From: Flavivirga rizhaonensis | GTDB taxonomy: Bacteria; Bacteroidota; Bacteroidia; Flavobacteriales; Flavobacteriaceae | Length of the DNA stretch: 64,000 bases | Direction of reading: 5' to 3' | Assembly (NCBI RefSeq): GCF_004791695.1 | Contig: NZ_SRSO01000015.1 | Coordinates: 49,615 to 113,614 of the forward strand | In this document: positions 8,007-17,044 of the stretch, piece by piece | Position numbering within the stretch: position 1 is the first letter of the stretch | Layout: each line of letters opens with the position of its first letter | The notes under the pieces: generated by a model | Database searches by the model: none | What the model saw: only the letters and a program-made list of their open reading frames with translations | Told to the model about the DNA's origin: nothing | Program-made: the position numbers and the translations under genes

Positions 8007-9275
8007 ATGATACCAACTAAAAAGATTACGAGTGAAGAAAGTATTGACGTATTAATTATAGGTGCAGGACCATCTGGATGTGTTTCAGCATCATATTTAT
8101 ACGACAAGGGTTGTAGGATAAAAGTGATAGAAAAAAGTAAGTTTCCAAGGTTTGTTATAGGAGAAAGCTTGTTGCCTAGATGCATGGATCATTTTGAAGA
8201 AGTAGGCTTGTTGGATAGTCTAAAAAAATGTGATTTTGAAGTTAAAAAAGGAGCGCGATTTATTAGGGGAGAAGAGGTGTGTAATTTCGATTTCAGTAAG
8301 AAACATACCGAAGGTTGGGATTGGACTTGGCAAGCGCCGCGAGCAGATTTTGATAATGTACTTGCAAATGAGCTTATAAAACGAGGTGTAGATATTGCTT
8401 TTGAACATGAGGTGGTTGATGTTGTTTTTAATGAAGATGGTAGTTCTCTAACAACCATTAAGAATAAGGAAGGAGAAAGTAATACCATTAGAGCAAAATA
8501 TATTATTGACTCAAGCGGATACGGTAGGGTTTTACCGCGACTTTTAAATTTAGAAAAGCCATCAGAACTTCTTAATCAGTCTTCAATATTTACACATGTA
8601 AAAGATATAAAACGTCCTGAAGGGTGGGAAGGTACGCGCATAACATTTGATGTCATAGATAGGCGAGTATGGTTATGGGTTATTCCGTTTTCTGATGATA
8701 CAACGAGTATTGGTTATGTTGGACCAACAGAATTTATAGAATCTTTTGAAGGTACGCCGACTGAAAAGTTGGCAAAAATGCTCAAACTTTCAGATTATTA
8801 TAATGATAGGTTTGATGGTGTTGATTTTTTATTCAATCCAGTTGAAATAAAAAATTACTCTAAATCTGTGACTCAACTTTATGGCAAGGGATATGTGCTT
8901 ACTGGTAATAGTGCCGAGTTTTTAGATCCTGTATTTTCTTCTGGGGTTACATTTGCGACTGAATCTGCTTTACTTGCTGCAAAATTAATTACTAAAGAAT
9001 TACAGAATACTGAAGTTGATTGGGAAGTAGAGTATTCAGATTATATTAAAAGGGGTGTTAATGTTTTTGCGACTTATGTAAAGGAATGGTATACTGGAAA
9101 TCTTCAAAAATTATTTTTTCATAAGCCAGAAAATCCAGAGATAAAAAAACAAATATGTGCTGTTTTAGCTGGATATGTTTGGGATGAAACGAACCCTTTT
9201 GTTAAGAATCATCATAGACTGGTCAAGGCTGTGGCTCATATCATTGATATGGAAAAAGAAAAAGCGAATAACTAG
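8007..9275 (+). CDS. FAD-dependent oxidoreductase, flavin halogenase-like
   Basis: A 422-residue flavoprotein with the N-terminal dinucleotide motif GAGPSG (19-24), VIGESLLPRC (50-59) and the flavin-dependent halogenase signature W-x-W-x-I-P at residues 222-227 (WLWVIP). A lysine (Lys80 or Lys81, in VKKGARF) stands where halogenases have the catalytic Lys that activates HOCl, judged by eye. It is divergent from the ammonia-lyase gene across 86 bp, so it probably belongs to the same pigment system. It could chlorinate the aryl end or the resorcinol (chlorinated flexirubins are known) or instead hydroxylate the ring. The fold is confident; the reaction is not. Confidence 0.75.
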   Translation: MIPTKKITSEESIDVLIIGAGPSGCVSASYLYDKGCRIKVIEKSKFPRFVIGESLLPRCMDHFEEVGLLDSLKKCDFEVKKGARFIRGEEVCNFDFSKKHTEGWDWTWQAPRADFDNVLANELIKRGVDIAFEHEVVDVVFNEDGSSLTTIKNKEGESNTIRAKYIIDSSGYGRVLPRLLNLEKPSELLNQSSIFTHVKDIKRPEGWEGTRITFDVIDRRVWLWVIPFSDDTTSIGYVGPTEFIESFEGTPTEKLAKMLKLSDYYNDRFDGVDFLFNPVEIKNYSKSVTQLYGKGYVLTGNSAEFLDPVFSSGVTFATESALLAAKLITKELQNTEVDWEVEYSDYIKRGVNVFATYVKEWYTGNLQKLFFHKPENPEIKKQICAVLAGYVWDETNPFVKNHHRLVKAVAHIIDMEKEKANN

Positions 9276-9293
9276 AAAGTTATTCGCTTTTTC
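9258..9293 (+). terminator. Intrinsic terminator overlapping the stop codon of the halogenase-like gene
   Basis: A perfect 16-bp stem (arms 9258-9273 and 9278-9293) with a 4-base loop containing the end of the TAG stop codon, followed by a T-rich run. A-rich and T-rich flanks make it bidirectional, so it can also end transcripts of the convergent gene at 9320-9925. Confidence 0.85.
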
Positions 9294-9319
9294 TTTTAAT
9301 ATTCGTTTACGTGCCCTAA

Positions 9320-9925
9320 TTATTTTAGTGCTTTTTTCTTTAGGTTTTTAGCGAATTCTTTAGCTAGTTTTGCATAAGCTTCAGAGATACGGTATCCAGA
9401 ATTATAGTCATTCCCCATAGCTCCATATCCTTCTACTTTAGTATAGTCTGCTGAAAATAAAATAACATCAGGAGTTTTAGTTTCAAATACAACAAGAGTA
9501 GCTTCTATTTTTGCGTTTTGTCTCACTATACCAACATTATAACCTGCGTACATCATAGTGGTTTTTACAAGCAAAGTGTATTTTGCAGCAGTATTTTGAG
9601 TTGCTTTTACTTCACCGTCTTCAAATCTTTTGTTAAATGATTCTATGAATTTTGGTTCATATCTGTCTTTTCTATCTGCAAACCATGAAGCTTTAAATTT
9701 TTCTCCTGCACCAGCTTCCTTGTCTTCCCTTTTTTTCATTTTATCTTTAAGAAAATCTTCTTCCGAGTCATACTTTGGGATCTTTAAATCCGAGTACTCA
9801 AATTGTAGGTTGTACTCTGTAATTTCTTTTAAGTTTTTAAAATCACCTTCTTTAACTTTGACCTTTTGAGAAAACATCAGAGATGTAAAAAAGATTGCTG
9901 AAATAATTGTTAATTGTTTTTTCAT
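9320..9925 (-). CDS. Secreted protein of unknown function
   Basis: A 201-residue protein with a Sec signal peptide (MKKQLTIISAIFFTSLMFSQ). The mature part is highly charged and lysine-rich, with a segment YTLLVKTTMMYAGYNVGIVRQNAKIEATLVVFET that looks like beta strands, then a GYGAMGNDYNSGYRISEAYAKLAKEFAKNL helix. I recognise no catalytic motif; it resembles small Bacteroidota-specific periplasmic proteins. It stands alone, convergent with the halogenase-like gene, with its own upstream space of about 600 bp. Confidence 0.7.
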   Translation of the reverse strand: MKKQLTIISAIFFTSLMFSQKVKVKEGDFKNLKEITEYNLQFEYSDLKIPKYDSEEDFLKDKMKKREDKEAGAGEKFKASWFADRKDRYEPKFIESFNKRFEDGEVKATQNTAAKYTLLVKTTMMYAGYNVGIVRQNAKIEATLVVFETKTPDVILFSADYTKVEGYGAMGNDYNSGYRISEAYAKLAKEFAKNLKKKALK

Positions 9926-10526
9926 ATAAATATATAATTGTTAAAATTGTAGTTATGAACTTTCAAATATAAAGGAAATCACTTATAAATAAAACTTTAA
10001 TTAATTGTGTGCCTTTTGTTTTCTCTAGGAGTTACTTCCAAATAGAATTATCTTATTTGCAATGAATTCTTGAATGTAAGGGAAGTACTTATGTTTAATA
10101 AAGGAAAGATGTTGTGTCTCTTCTATAGTTTTCCGTTTATCGATTTTTCAATTTATTTAACGTCAGTTTCGATTTAATTCTTTTTAGAAAAATAATATTA
10201 AAGAAATGATTTTCAAGTGTTTGTCATTTCGACAGAGCGAAGTATGAGCCTTTCGACTTTAGTTTATGCTGAGCGTAGTCGAAGTACTCAAGATAAACTT
10301 TCGAGAAATCTCATAAGGATGGGATTCCTCCTCAATAGCTATGCTATATACGTTCAAGTAAAATATATTTTACTCTCCGTAGCGTTCGGAATGACATAGT
10401 TTCTTTATTAAAACAATTAAACAACTGATTGTTAAGTTTTAATATATCGAGCTCACTTTATTTAATAGAAATATTGGAATGTGGATACACAAAGAGTGAG
10501 ATAGTGTGCTTTTAAATTTGATATAG
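9926..10526. other. Gene-free 600-bp interval with one dispersed repeat
   Basis: No convincing gene was found. The part from 10222 to 10396 is a flavobacterial dispersed repeat (listed separately); the remainder is A+T-rich and shows no clear promoter or RNA structure. A weak hairpin-like stretch near 10410-10445 might end the transcript of the gene at 10527-13835. Confidence 0.6.
10222..10396. repeat. Flavobacterial dispersed repeat with inverted ends (TGTCATTTCGA...TCGGAATGACA)
   Basis: The left edge TGTCATTTCGACAGAGCGAAG and right edge CGTTCGGAATGACA are near-complementary. Internal pieces such as CGAGAAATCTC, GGGATTCCTCC and GAGCGTAGTCGAAGTA are typical of an abundant interspersed repeat of Flavobacteriaceae genomes. 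An in-frame run of about 60 codons inside it is not a gene. The element is non-coding and probably mobilised in trans or spread by recombination. Confidence 0.7.
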
Positions 10527-13500
10527 TTAGTTCACTTTTATAGCCTGTAAACTATCATTATTCTTTACGGCTACTATATACTGTTTGTTTTTTACAGTAA
10601 TAGTTTCTAAATCTTTTACATCGCCAGGAATAAACAATCCACTTACAGAAGGAGGTAAAGCTTGAAACGAACCCGAATTATTTCCTTTCAAAAACAAACC
10701 GTAACCAGCATCATTACGTGGTGTTTCAACTTCAGACATAAATAAGTTTCCTGCAATTAGGGCATCTAAAGCACCATCACTGTCATAATCATCAATAAGA
10801 ATTTTGTTGATACTAGACATTTGAGCTTCAACAGGTAACTCATGTATTATAAACTTTCCGTCTTTATTTTCTAGATAAATACTAGCAAAGGATTTTACTT
10901 GATAATGCAAGGCAGATTCTAGGGATTTTTCTTCATAAACATCAACCAGAGTAGCTTCAGAAAAACTTTCGTAGTTTTTAAACTTCTCTTTAATATTTGG
11001 TATTTGTTGCGATGAACATTCTCGTCCTCTTACTGGATATTGCTTGCCTTCGTTATAGTAACTTAATACAATATCTTTTTTACTGTCGTTATCAAAGTCA
11101 TTGACATAAATATCAAAAGTTTCATTTTCAGTGGCTTTATATTTATAATTCAGTCCGTTATTTCCAACGATATAATCCATGTCACCATCATTATCAAAAT
11201 CTCCTCCATTAATACACCACCACCACCCCGTAGTGTCTTTTGTAAGACCAACGTCTTTTGATACTTCTTTAAAACCATTCTTTGTATTTTGAAACACATG
11301 GACGGGCATCCATTCTCCAACTATAATGATGTCTTGACACTCATCATTATTAAAATCGGTGATAATGGCACTTGTTGCCATGCCTAGGTTTTCAAAAGAG
11401 CTAGCGAATTTTTTGGTAACATCTTCAAATTTTACAATACCATCTTCTGTCTTATTTTCCAATAAAAAGCTATTTGCTGCGGATGGATAATTACCTGGGA
11501 TTTGCCTTCCTAAAACCAATAAATCCTGCTTACCATCTTTATTAAAATCAAGATTATAGACTTTAGATCCACTCACTATCATTTCGGGTAAAGCATTTTT
11601 TGTTTTTGTTAGATGCCCGCTTCCATCATTTATATATAACCTATCTAATAGCATTTTGGATTCTGGCGAAAATTCATAACCACCACTTACCACGTATATA
11701 TCATTATCACCATCATTGTCTGCATCAAAAATTAAAGCCCCTAGGTCTTCACTTAATTTATTAGACTGGAATGCATCTGAATTTTGAATTTCAAACCCGT
11801 TATCTGTTTGAAAAAATAAGCTTCCTGTTCTATTAAAAGATCCACCAATAAAATAATCATCTAAACCGTCCTGATTTAAATCACCAACGGCAAGTGCAGG
11901 ACCAAGTGTTGACATTTTGTGAGGTAAAAGCACCTGATATTTAAAGTCATCAAAATTATTTTCGTCGTGTTTATGTTTTGGAAAAATAGCTTTTACATGA
12001 GAAGAAAATATCTTTTTCGTGTCGTTTAAAATCGTTTCCGAATCATTTTTAGCATCCGAGTATTTTAAAACAATGGTTTGATTGCTTGAAACATTATTTA
12101 ATTTTTGAATTTTTCCATCTGTCCAAACCACCTTTAATTCACTAATGGTGTCAGATACACCTAAACCAAAATGTATTTCTGGCGCTACCGAAGATTGAAA
12201 TCCACGGGTTAATGTAAGCTCTTGCATTTGTGTTTCATCGTTAGAAGTAACAAAAACACGGTTCCCTAAACCAAATTTATTTTTTGGAGTCCCTTCAAAT
12301 TGGATACTTAGATAGTTATTGGTTTCAGAACTTTTATTTTCAAAAACAGAAGCATAATCATCAATATTGTTAGTTATAATTTCTAAATCACCATCATTAT
12401 CTAAATCTGCGTAAGCTACACCATTCGAAAACCCTTTAAATTCAATACCCCAATCTTTATTAGCTTGTTTAAATTTTAAACCGCCTTTGTTTTTATAAAT
12501 GAAATTATCGATTTTCTCGGAAGGAATTTTTAAGCTCATAGCTAAAGTGCTATCGCTATCAACAGAGAAATCATCTCTTAAATTATTGAAAAAGTCACGG
12601 TTATTAACCTCGCGTCGTGTACCGTTTGAGATGAATAAATCTTTTAAACCATCATTATCAAAATCTGCAAATAAAGGTCCCCAACTCCAATCTGTTGAAG
12701 AAACCCCTGTTAATCTTGATATGTTGGAATAAAACGGATTATTATCTTCAAAAACACCTGAGTTTAATTGCAAGCAATTCTGCATATATTGGTAATGAAA
12801 TCCTGCATTTACCACCCCCCAAAACAGATCTGGATTCATGCCTGCCATATTTGCCTTTTTACGCTTATTAGTTTTAGCATCCATATCTACCTGGTAGATA
12901 TCTAAGTTGCCATCGTTATTAAAATCTGCTATATCTACGCCCATACCATAAAAAGCTGTGTGTGAAGTGGCTTGTTTTACAACTTCTCTAAATGTGCCGT
13001 CTTGGTTGTTTATGTACATGTAATCTGGCGAGGCAAAATCGTTTGAAATATACAAATCTGGCCATGTATCGTTATTTAAATCACCAACAGTTGCACTTAA
13101 TGTTAAACCAAAACTTTTTACGCCTGCTTGATTGGTTACATCTGTAAAGGATGTACCATTGTTTCTGTACAAATGATCGGTTTCTACATCATTAACCTGT
13201 GCCATTTTTTGCTGGTAAACATAAACAGAGGCATTAAATTTGGTTATGGGGTAATTGGCAACATATACATCTAAATCTCCATCCTTATCATAGTCAAAGA
13301 AAGTAGCTTGTACACTGTTTCCTTTATCTGCTAAACCAAATTCTGATGCTTTTTCAGTAAAAGAGCCATCTTGGTTATTAATGTATAGCTGATTTTCTTT
13401 AGGATTAAATTTGCCGGCTACAGAGCAATAAATATCTAAGTAACCATCGGCATTAATATCTGCCATAGTAACACCTGTATACCATCTGTTATCTCCAGAA

Positions 13501-13835
13501 ACACCTGCAATATCTGTGATGTCTTCGAATTGAAGATTGCCTTTATTTAAAAATAATTTATTTGAAACCTGATTTCCTGTAAAAAAAATATCTTTTAACC
13601 CATCATTGTTTATGTCTCCTATAGCAACACCGCCACCCATGTACAAATAGGAGTATGTGAAATAATTAAGCGAATCGTTTTCTGTGAGTGTATTAGAAAA
13701 ATCTATACCTGATTTTGAAGCGCTAAGCCTTTCAAATATTTTACTATTTGAAATAGACTCTTTTTCTTTTGAACAATTAAAAAAGAGTATCAAAACAAAC
13801 AAACCAGTCATTATTTTTAATACTCTAAATTTCAT
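10527..13835 (-). CDS. FG-GAP/VCBS-repeat surface lipoprotein with ASPIC/UnbV domain
   Basis: 1102 residues. The N-terminus is a lipoprotein signal (VLILFFNC, lipid-attachment Cys21). Many FG-GAP/VCBS repeats with the calcium-binding type DxNxDGxxD follow, for example DINNDGLKDIF, DYDKDGDLDVY and DFNNDGNLDIY, in two blocks. Between them lies an ASPIC/UnbV domain (GFQSSVAPEIHFGLG...LKVVWTDG, about residues 520-580). These make beta-propellers of the CRTAC1 type, usually on the cell surface in Bacteroidota and often placed in glycan-use loci. Here it is last in the alpha-galactosidase/glycerol operon, 16 bp after glpD. It may bind the substrate source; no catalytic site is evident. Confidence 0.8.
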   Translation of the reverse strand: MKFRVLKIMTGLFVLILFFNCSKEKESISNSKIFERLSASKSGIDFSNTLTENDSLNYFTYSYLYMGGGVAIGDINNDGLKDIFFTGNQVSNKLFLNKGNLQFEDITDIAGVSGDNRWYTGVTMADINADGYLDIYCSVAGKFNPKENQLYINNQDGSFTEKASEFGLADKGNSVQATFFDYDKDGDLDVYVANYPITKFNASVYVYQQKMAQVNDVETDHLYRNNGTSFTDVTNQAGVKSFGLTLSATVGDLNNDTWPDLYISNDFASPDYMYINNQDGTFREVVKQATSHTAFYGMGVDIADFNNDGNLDIYQVDMDAKTNKRKKANMAGMNPDLFWGVVNAGFHYQYMQNCLQLNSGVFEDNNPFYSNISRLTGVSSTDWSWGPLFADFDNDGLKDLFISNGTRREVNNRDFFNNLRDDFSVDSDSTLAMSLKIPSEKIDNFIYKNKGGLKFKQANKDWGIEFKGFSNGVAYADLDNDGDLEIITNNIDDYASVFENKSSETNNYLSIQFEGTPKNKFGLGNRVFVTSNDETQMQELTLTRGFQSSVAPEIHFGLGVSDTISELKVVWTDGKIQKLNNVSSNQTIVLKYSDAKNDSETILNDTKKIFSSHVKAIFPKHKHDENNFDDFKYQVLLPHKMSTLGPALAVGDLNQDGLDDYFIGGSFNRTGSLFFQTDNGFEIQNSDAFQSNKLSEDLGALIFDADNDGDNDIYVVSGGYEFSPESKMLLDRLYINDGSGHLTKTKNALPEMIVSGSKVYNLDFNKDGKQDLLVLGRQIPGNYPSAANSFLLENKTEDGIVKFEDVTKKFASSFENLGMATSAIITDFNNDECQDIIIVGEWMPVHVFQNTKNGFKEVSKDVGLTKDTTGWWWCINGGDFDNDGDMDYIVGNNGLNYKYKATENETFDIYVNDFDNDSKKDIVLSYYNEGKQYPVRGRECSSQQIPNIKEKFKNYESFSEATLVDVYEEKSLESALHYQVKSFASIYLENKDGKFIIHELPVEAQMSSINKILIDDYDSDGALDALIAGNLFMSEVETPRNDAGYGLFLKGNNSGSFQALPPSVSGLFIPGDVKDLETITVKNKQYIVAVKNNDSLQAIKVN

Positions 13836-13851
13836 ACTATTAATCGTGTTT

Positions 13852-15543
13852 TTATTTAAATTCTTCTGTATAGTAAGTTGTAGCGTCCTGTATTAGTAAC
13901 TCAATATTGTTGCTTTCAGAATTAATTCTGGATTCATTCCAATTTAAGTACATAATAAAATCTTTCAAAACAATATCTAAATATTTTTTAATACTTGGAA
14001 TATTGAAATATAAACGACCAGTGCGTCTAACAAAGAAATCCGTTAAACTATTGGTCATTTCATAGTGAATGCCATACCAGGTTTCTGCCCTAATTAATCT
14101 TTCTAAAGCATCTTCATTCTCAAAATCTTTCATTTTATCAATTACGGTATCGGTCTGTTTTCCATAAGTAGTACATAAGTACCAAGCGTGATAGCTCTCT
14201 ACAATTCCTAATTTAGATAATTGATTTTCTATATCTGCTTGATAAGCATTTACCTCTTTTTTAGAATGAAGTGCAGGGCTCACTAAAGGAATTGTTTCAG
14301 TTGATGATTTTTTAAATTTGGATTTTCGCTTTTTACTCATGGTTTTTAAAACGGCTTCAATAACACGTTGTGCCATTTTACGATAACCAGTAAGTTTCCC
14401 ACCTGCTATAGAAATAAGGCCGCTATCTGAAATAAAAAGCTCATCTTTTCTTGATAATTCTGAAGGATCTTTATCTTCTTCGTGGATGAGAGGCCTTAAT
14501 CCAGCCCAATTAGACTCTACATCATTAATATTTAAATTGATATCTGGGAATGTACTGTTTATAGCATTTAGTAAATACTCTGCATCACTTTTTGTTGCCA
14601 CTACGCGTTCTAAATTACTCGAATAATTGGTGTCGGTCGTACCAACATAAGTAACCCGTCCTCTGGGAATTGCAAAAATCATTCTGCCATCAGGTACATC
14701 GAAATAAACGGGTTGATTTATTGGTAATTTTTCAGAAGGAATAACAATATGAACACCTTTAGTTAAGTGTAAATATTTATGATTCATTGATGCGTCTTTT
14801 TTCCGAACAATATCAACCCAAGGACCCGCAGCAGATACATAGTTTCTTGCTCTGATACTTAGCTTGTTTCCTGTGTTATGATCAATACAATTAAGATGCT
14901 CAATTTTGGAATCTGCATCATAACTAAACGATTCCATTTCACAATAATTAACTATTGTGGCTCCAAACTCAGCGGCTTTTTTTAGTATTTCGATGGTTAA
15001 TCTGGCATCGTCTGTTCTATATTCAGCATAAAGTCCTCCACCTAAAACTACAGATTCATTTAATAAAGGTTCTTTTGTTAGGGTTTCATTTTTATCTAAC
15101 ATTTTACGTCTGTCATTACCAGATACATTTGCTAAAATATCATAAACCATCAATCCAATGGAAGTCATCATTTTGCCATAGGTACCACCTTCAACTAGAG
15201 GCAATAGCATTTTTTCCGGAATGACTAAATGAGGTGCTAATTTATGGACGATAGCACGTTCTGAACCAGATTCTTTTACTAAACCTATTTCTAATTGTTT
15301 TAAATATCGTAAACCGCCATGAATCAATTTTGTGGATTTATTACTAGTCCCTGAGGCAAAGTCGTTTTTTTCTACAAGGCACACTTTTAATCCTCTTGAA
15401 GCAGCATCTAATGCAATACCAGCTCCTGTAACACCTCCACCTATAATAGCTAAATCAAACTTTTTATTGTTTAACTTTTCAAACTGTTTATCTCTGTTTA
15501 AAACTGAAAAACGTTTTCTTCCTTCTTCCTTATCTACTTTCAT
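13852..15543 (-). CDS. glpD: Glycerol-3-phosphate dehydrogenase (FAD, GlpD)
   Basis: A 563-residue FAD-dependent enzyme with the dinucleotide motif DLAIIGGGVTGAGIALDAASRG near residue 30, the family block SGTSNKSTKLIHGGLRYL, and AGGKLTGYRKMAQ in the second half. It oxidises glycerol-3-phosphate to dihydroxyacetone phosphate at the inner membrane, passing electrons to quinone. One base separates it from the upstream glpK, so the two are tightly coupled. In this operon it handles the glycerol released by the alpha-galactosidase. Confidence 0.93.
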   Translation of the reverse strand: MKVDKEEGRKRFSVLNRDKQFEKLNNKKFDLAIIGGGVTGAGIALDAASRGLKVCLVEKNDFASGTSNKSTKLIHGGLRYLKQLEIGLVKESGSERAIVHKLAPHLVIPEKMLLPLVEGGTYGKMMTSIGLMVYDILANVSGNDRRKMLDKNETLTKEPLLNESVVLGGGLYAEYRTDDARLTIEILKKAAEFGATIVNYCEMESFSYDADSKIEHLNCIDHNTGNKLSIRARNYVSAAGPWVDIVRKKDASMNHKYLHLTKGVHIVIPSEKLPINQPVYFDVPDGRMIFAIPRGRVTYVGTTDTNYSSNLERVVATKSDAEYLLNAINSTFPDINLNINDVESNWAGLRPLIHEEDKDPSELSRKDELFISDSGLISIAGGKLTGYRKMAQRVIEAVLKTMSKKRKSKFKKSSTETIPLVSPALHSKKEVNAYQADIENQLSKLGIVESYHAWYLCTTYGKQTDTVIDKMKDFENEDALERLIRAETWYGIHYEMTNSLTDFFVRRTGRLYFNIPSIKKYLDIVLKDFIMYLNWNESRINSESNNIELLIQDATTYYTEEFK

Positions 15544-15544
15544 T

Positions 15545-17026
15545 CTAATGTCTTTTAGTTCTATTTACGGCCTTTTTCCAGCCTTTATATTTTTGTTTTC
15601 TTGTTTTATTATCCATTTCTGGACTAAAAACAGTATCAACTTCTCGTATAGTTTCTACATCATCTTTAGTCCATACATTTGCTTTTATACCAGCTAATAA
15701 TGCTGCTCCAAATGCTGTTACTTCTATCATTTTTGGTCTATCTACATCTACATTTAAAAGGTCTGACTGAAATTGCATGAGATAATTATTAGCACTGGCG
15801 CCACCATCCACTTTTAGGGTTACTATTTCTTCATTGCTATCCTTAACCATAGCATTTATAACGTCTTTAGTTTGGTATGCTAAAGCTTCAACAGTTGCCT
15901 TTATAAGTTCATTTTTTCCTGTATCTAATGTCATACCATAAACACTTCCTTTGGCTTTGGCATCCCAGTGTGGGGCTCCTAAACCAGCAAATGCCGGTAC
16001 AACATATACCTTTTTTAAAGGCGGAATGCTCGTACAAATAGCCTCAGTATCACTTGCCTTTTCAATAATTTGCATCCGATCTCGTAACCATTGAATAGAC
16101 GCGCCTCCAGCAAAAATACTGCCTTCTAATGCATAATTTACGGGTTCAGAGTCGAGGCTGCAGGCTAGTGTTGTTAAAAGGCCTTTTTTAGACTTTACTT
16201 GTTTTTCTCCTGTATTTAGTAATATGAAACAGCCTGTTCCATAAGTACTCTTTGCAATGCCAGAGTAAAAGCCTCCTTGACCAAATAATGATGCTTGCTG
16301 ATCTCCAGCAACACCATAAATAGGGATGTCTATACCTTTATAATCAATCGAGCCAAAATCTGAAGAGGAGTTTTGAACTTTAGGAAGCATTGGTTCAGGG
16401 ATATTTAAAACCTCTAATAGCTTTTTATCCCAGTTTAATGTCTTTATATTGTAAATCATGGTTCTGGATGCATTGGTATGATCCGTGACATGCTTTTTAC
16501 CGTTGGTGAATTTATAGATTAACCAACTATCAATCGTACCAAATAATAATTTACCTTGCTCTGCTTTTGCTTGTGCACCTTCCACATGTTCTAAAATCCA
16601 TTTTAATTTAGTTCCAGAAAAATAGGAGTCTATCACAAGTCCTGTATTTTTTTGAATGTATTTTGAAAGCTCTCTTTGCTTAAGTTCCTTGCAAATCTCA
16701 GAGGTTCTTTTGTCTAACCAAACAATGGCATTATGGATAGGTTCTCCTGTTTCTTTATCCCAAACTACGGTTGTTTCTCTTTGGTTTGTAATACCGATTG
16801 CTGCAATTTCTTCGGTTTTTATGCCAGACTCTGAAAGTGCTTGATTAAAAGTTTCTAATTGATCGTTATAAATTTCTAAGGCATCATGCTCTACCCAACC
16901 AGATTGCGGGTAATGTTGAGTTAGTTCTTTTTGAGCAATTGCTTTTATTTGTCCTTTGTCATCGAAGACAATGGTTCTTGTACTTGTTGTTCCTTGATCG
17001 AATGCTATGACATATTTCTTATTCAT
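15545..17026 (-). CDS. glpK: Glycerol kinase
   Basis: A 493-residue FGGY-family kinase of normal GlpK length. It shows the phosphate loop AFDQGTTSTRTIVFD (residues 8-22), the glycerol-binding blocks NQRETTVVW and GWVEHDALEIY, and the C-terminal ATP site VDGGASANNYLMQFQSD. It phosphorylates glycerol with ATP in the cytoplasm. It follows the symporter gene by 18 bp and precedes glpD by a single base. Its presence next to a cytoplasmic alpha-galactosidase is the key hint that the operon's substrate contains glycerol. Confidence 0.95.
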   Translation of the reverse strand: MNKKYVIAFDQGTTSTRTIVFDDKGQIKAIAQKELTQHYPQSGWVEHDALEIYNDQLETFNQALSESGIKTEEIAAIGITNQRETTVVWDKETGEPIHNAIVWLDKRTSEICKELKQRELSKYIQKNTGLVIDSYFSGTKLKWILEHVEGAQAKAEQGKLLFGTIDSWLIYKFTNGKKHVTDHTNASRTMIYNIKTLNWDKKLLEVLNIPEPMLPKVQNSSSDFGSIDYKGIDIPIYGVAGDQQASLFGQGGFYSGIAKSTYGTGCFILLNTGEKQVKSKKGLLTTLACSLDSEPVNYALEGSIFAGGASIQWLRDRMQIIEKASDTEAICTSIPPLKKVYVVPAFAGLGAPHWDAKAKGSVYGMTLDTGKNELIKATVEALAYQTKDVINAMVKDSNEEIVTLKVDGGASANNYLMQFQSDLLNVDVDRPKMIEVTAFGAALLAGIKANVWTKDDVETIREVDTVFSPEMDNKTRKQKYKGWKKAVNRTKRH

Positions 17027-17044
17027 TATAGGGCCATATTTTAA

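Noticed and set aside
8189..8488. Minus-strand open frames opposite the halogenase-like gene
   Set aside because: Shadow frames; the plus strand encodes a complete recognisable flavoprotein.
10217..10399. A 60-codon plus-strand frame in the 10 kb gap
   Set aside because: It lies within the dispersed TGTCATTTCGA repeat; its codons are the repeat itself and it has no protein-like features.
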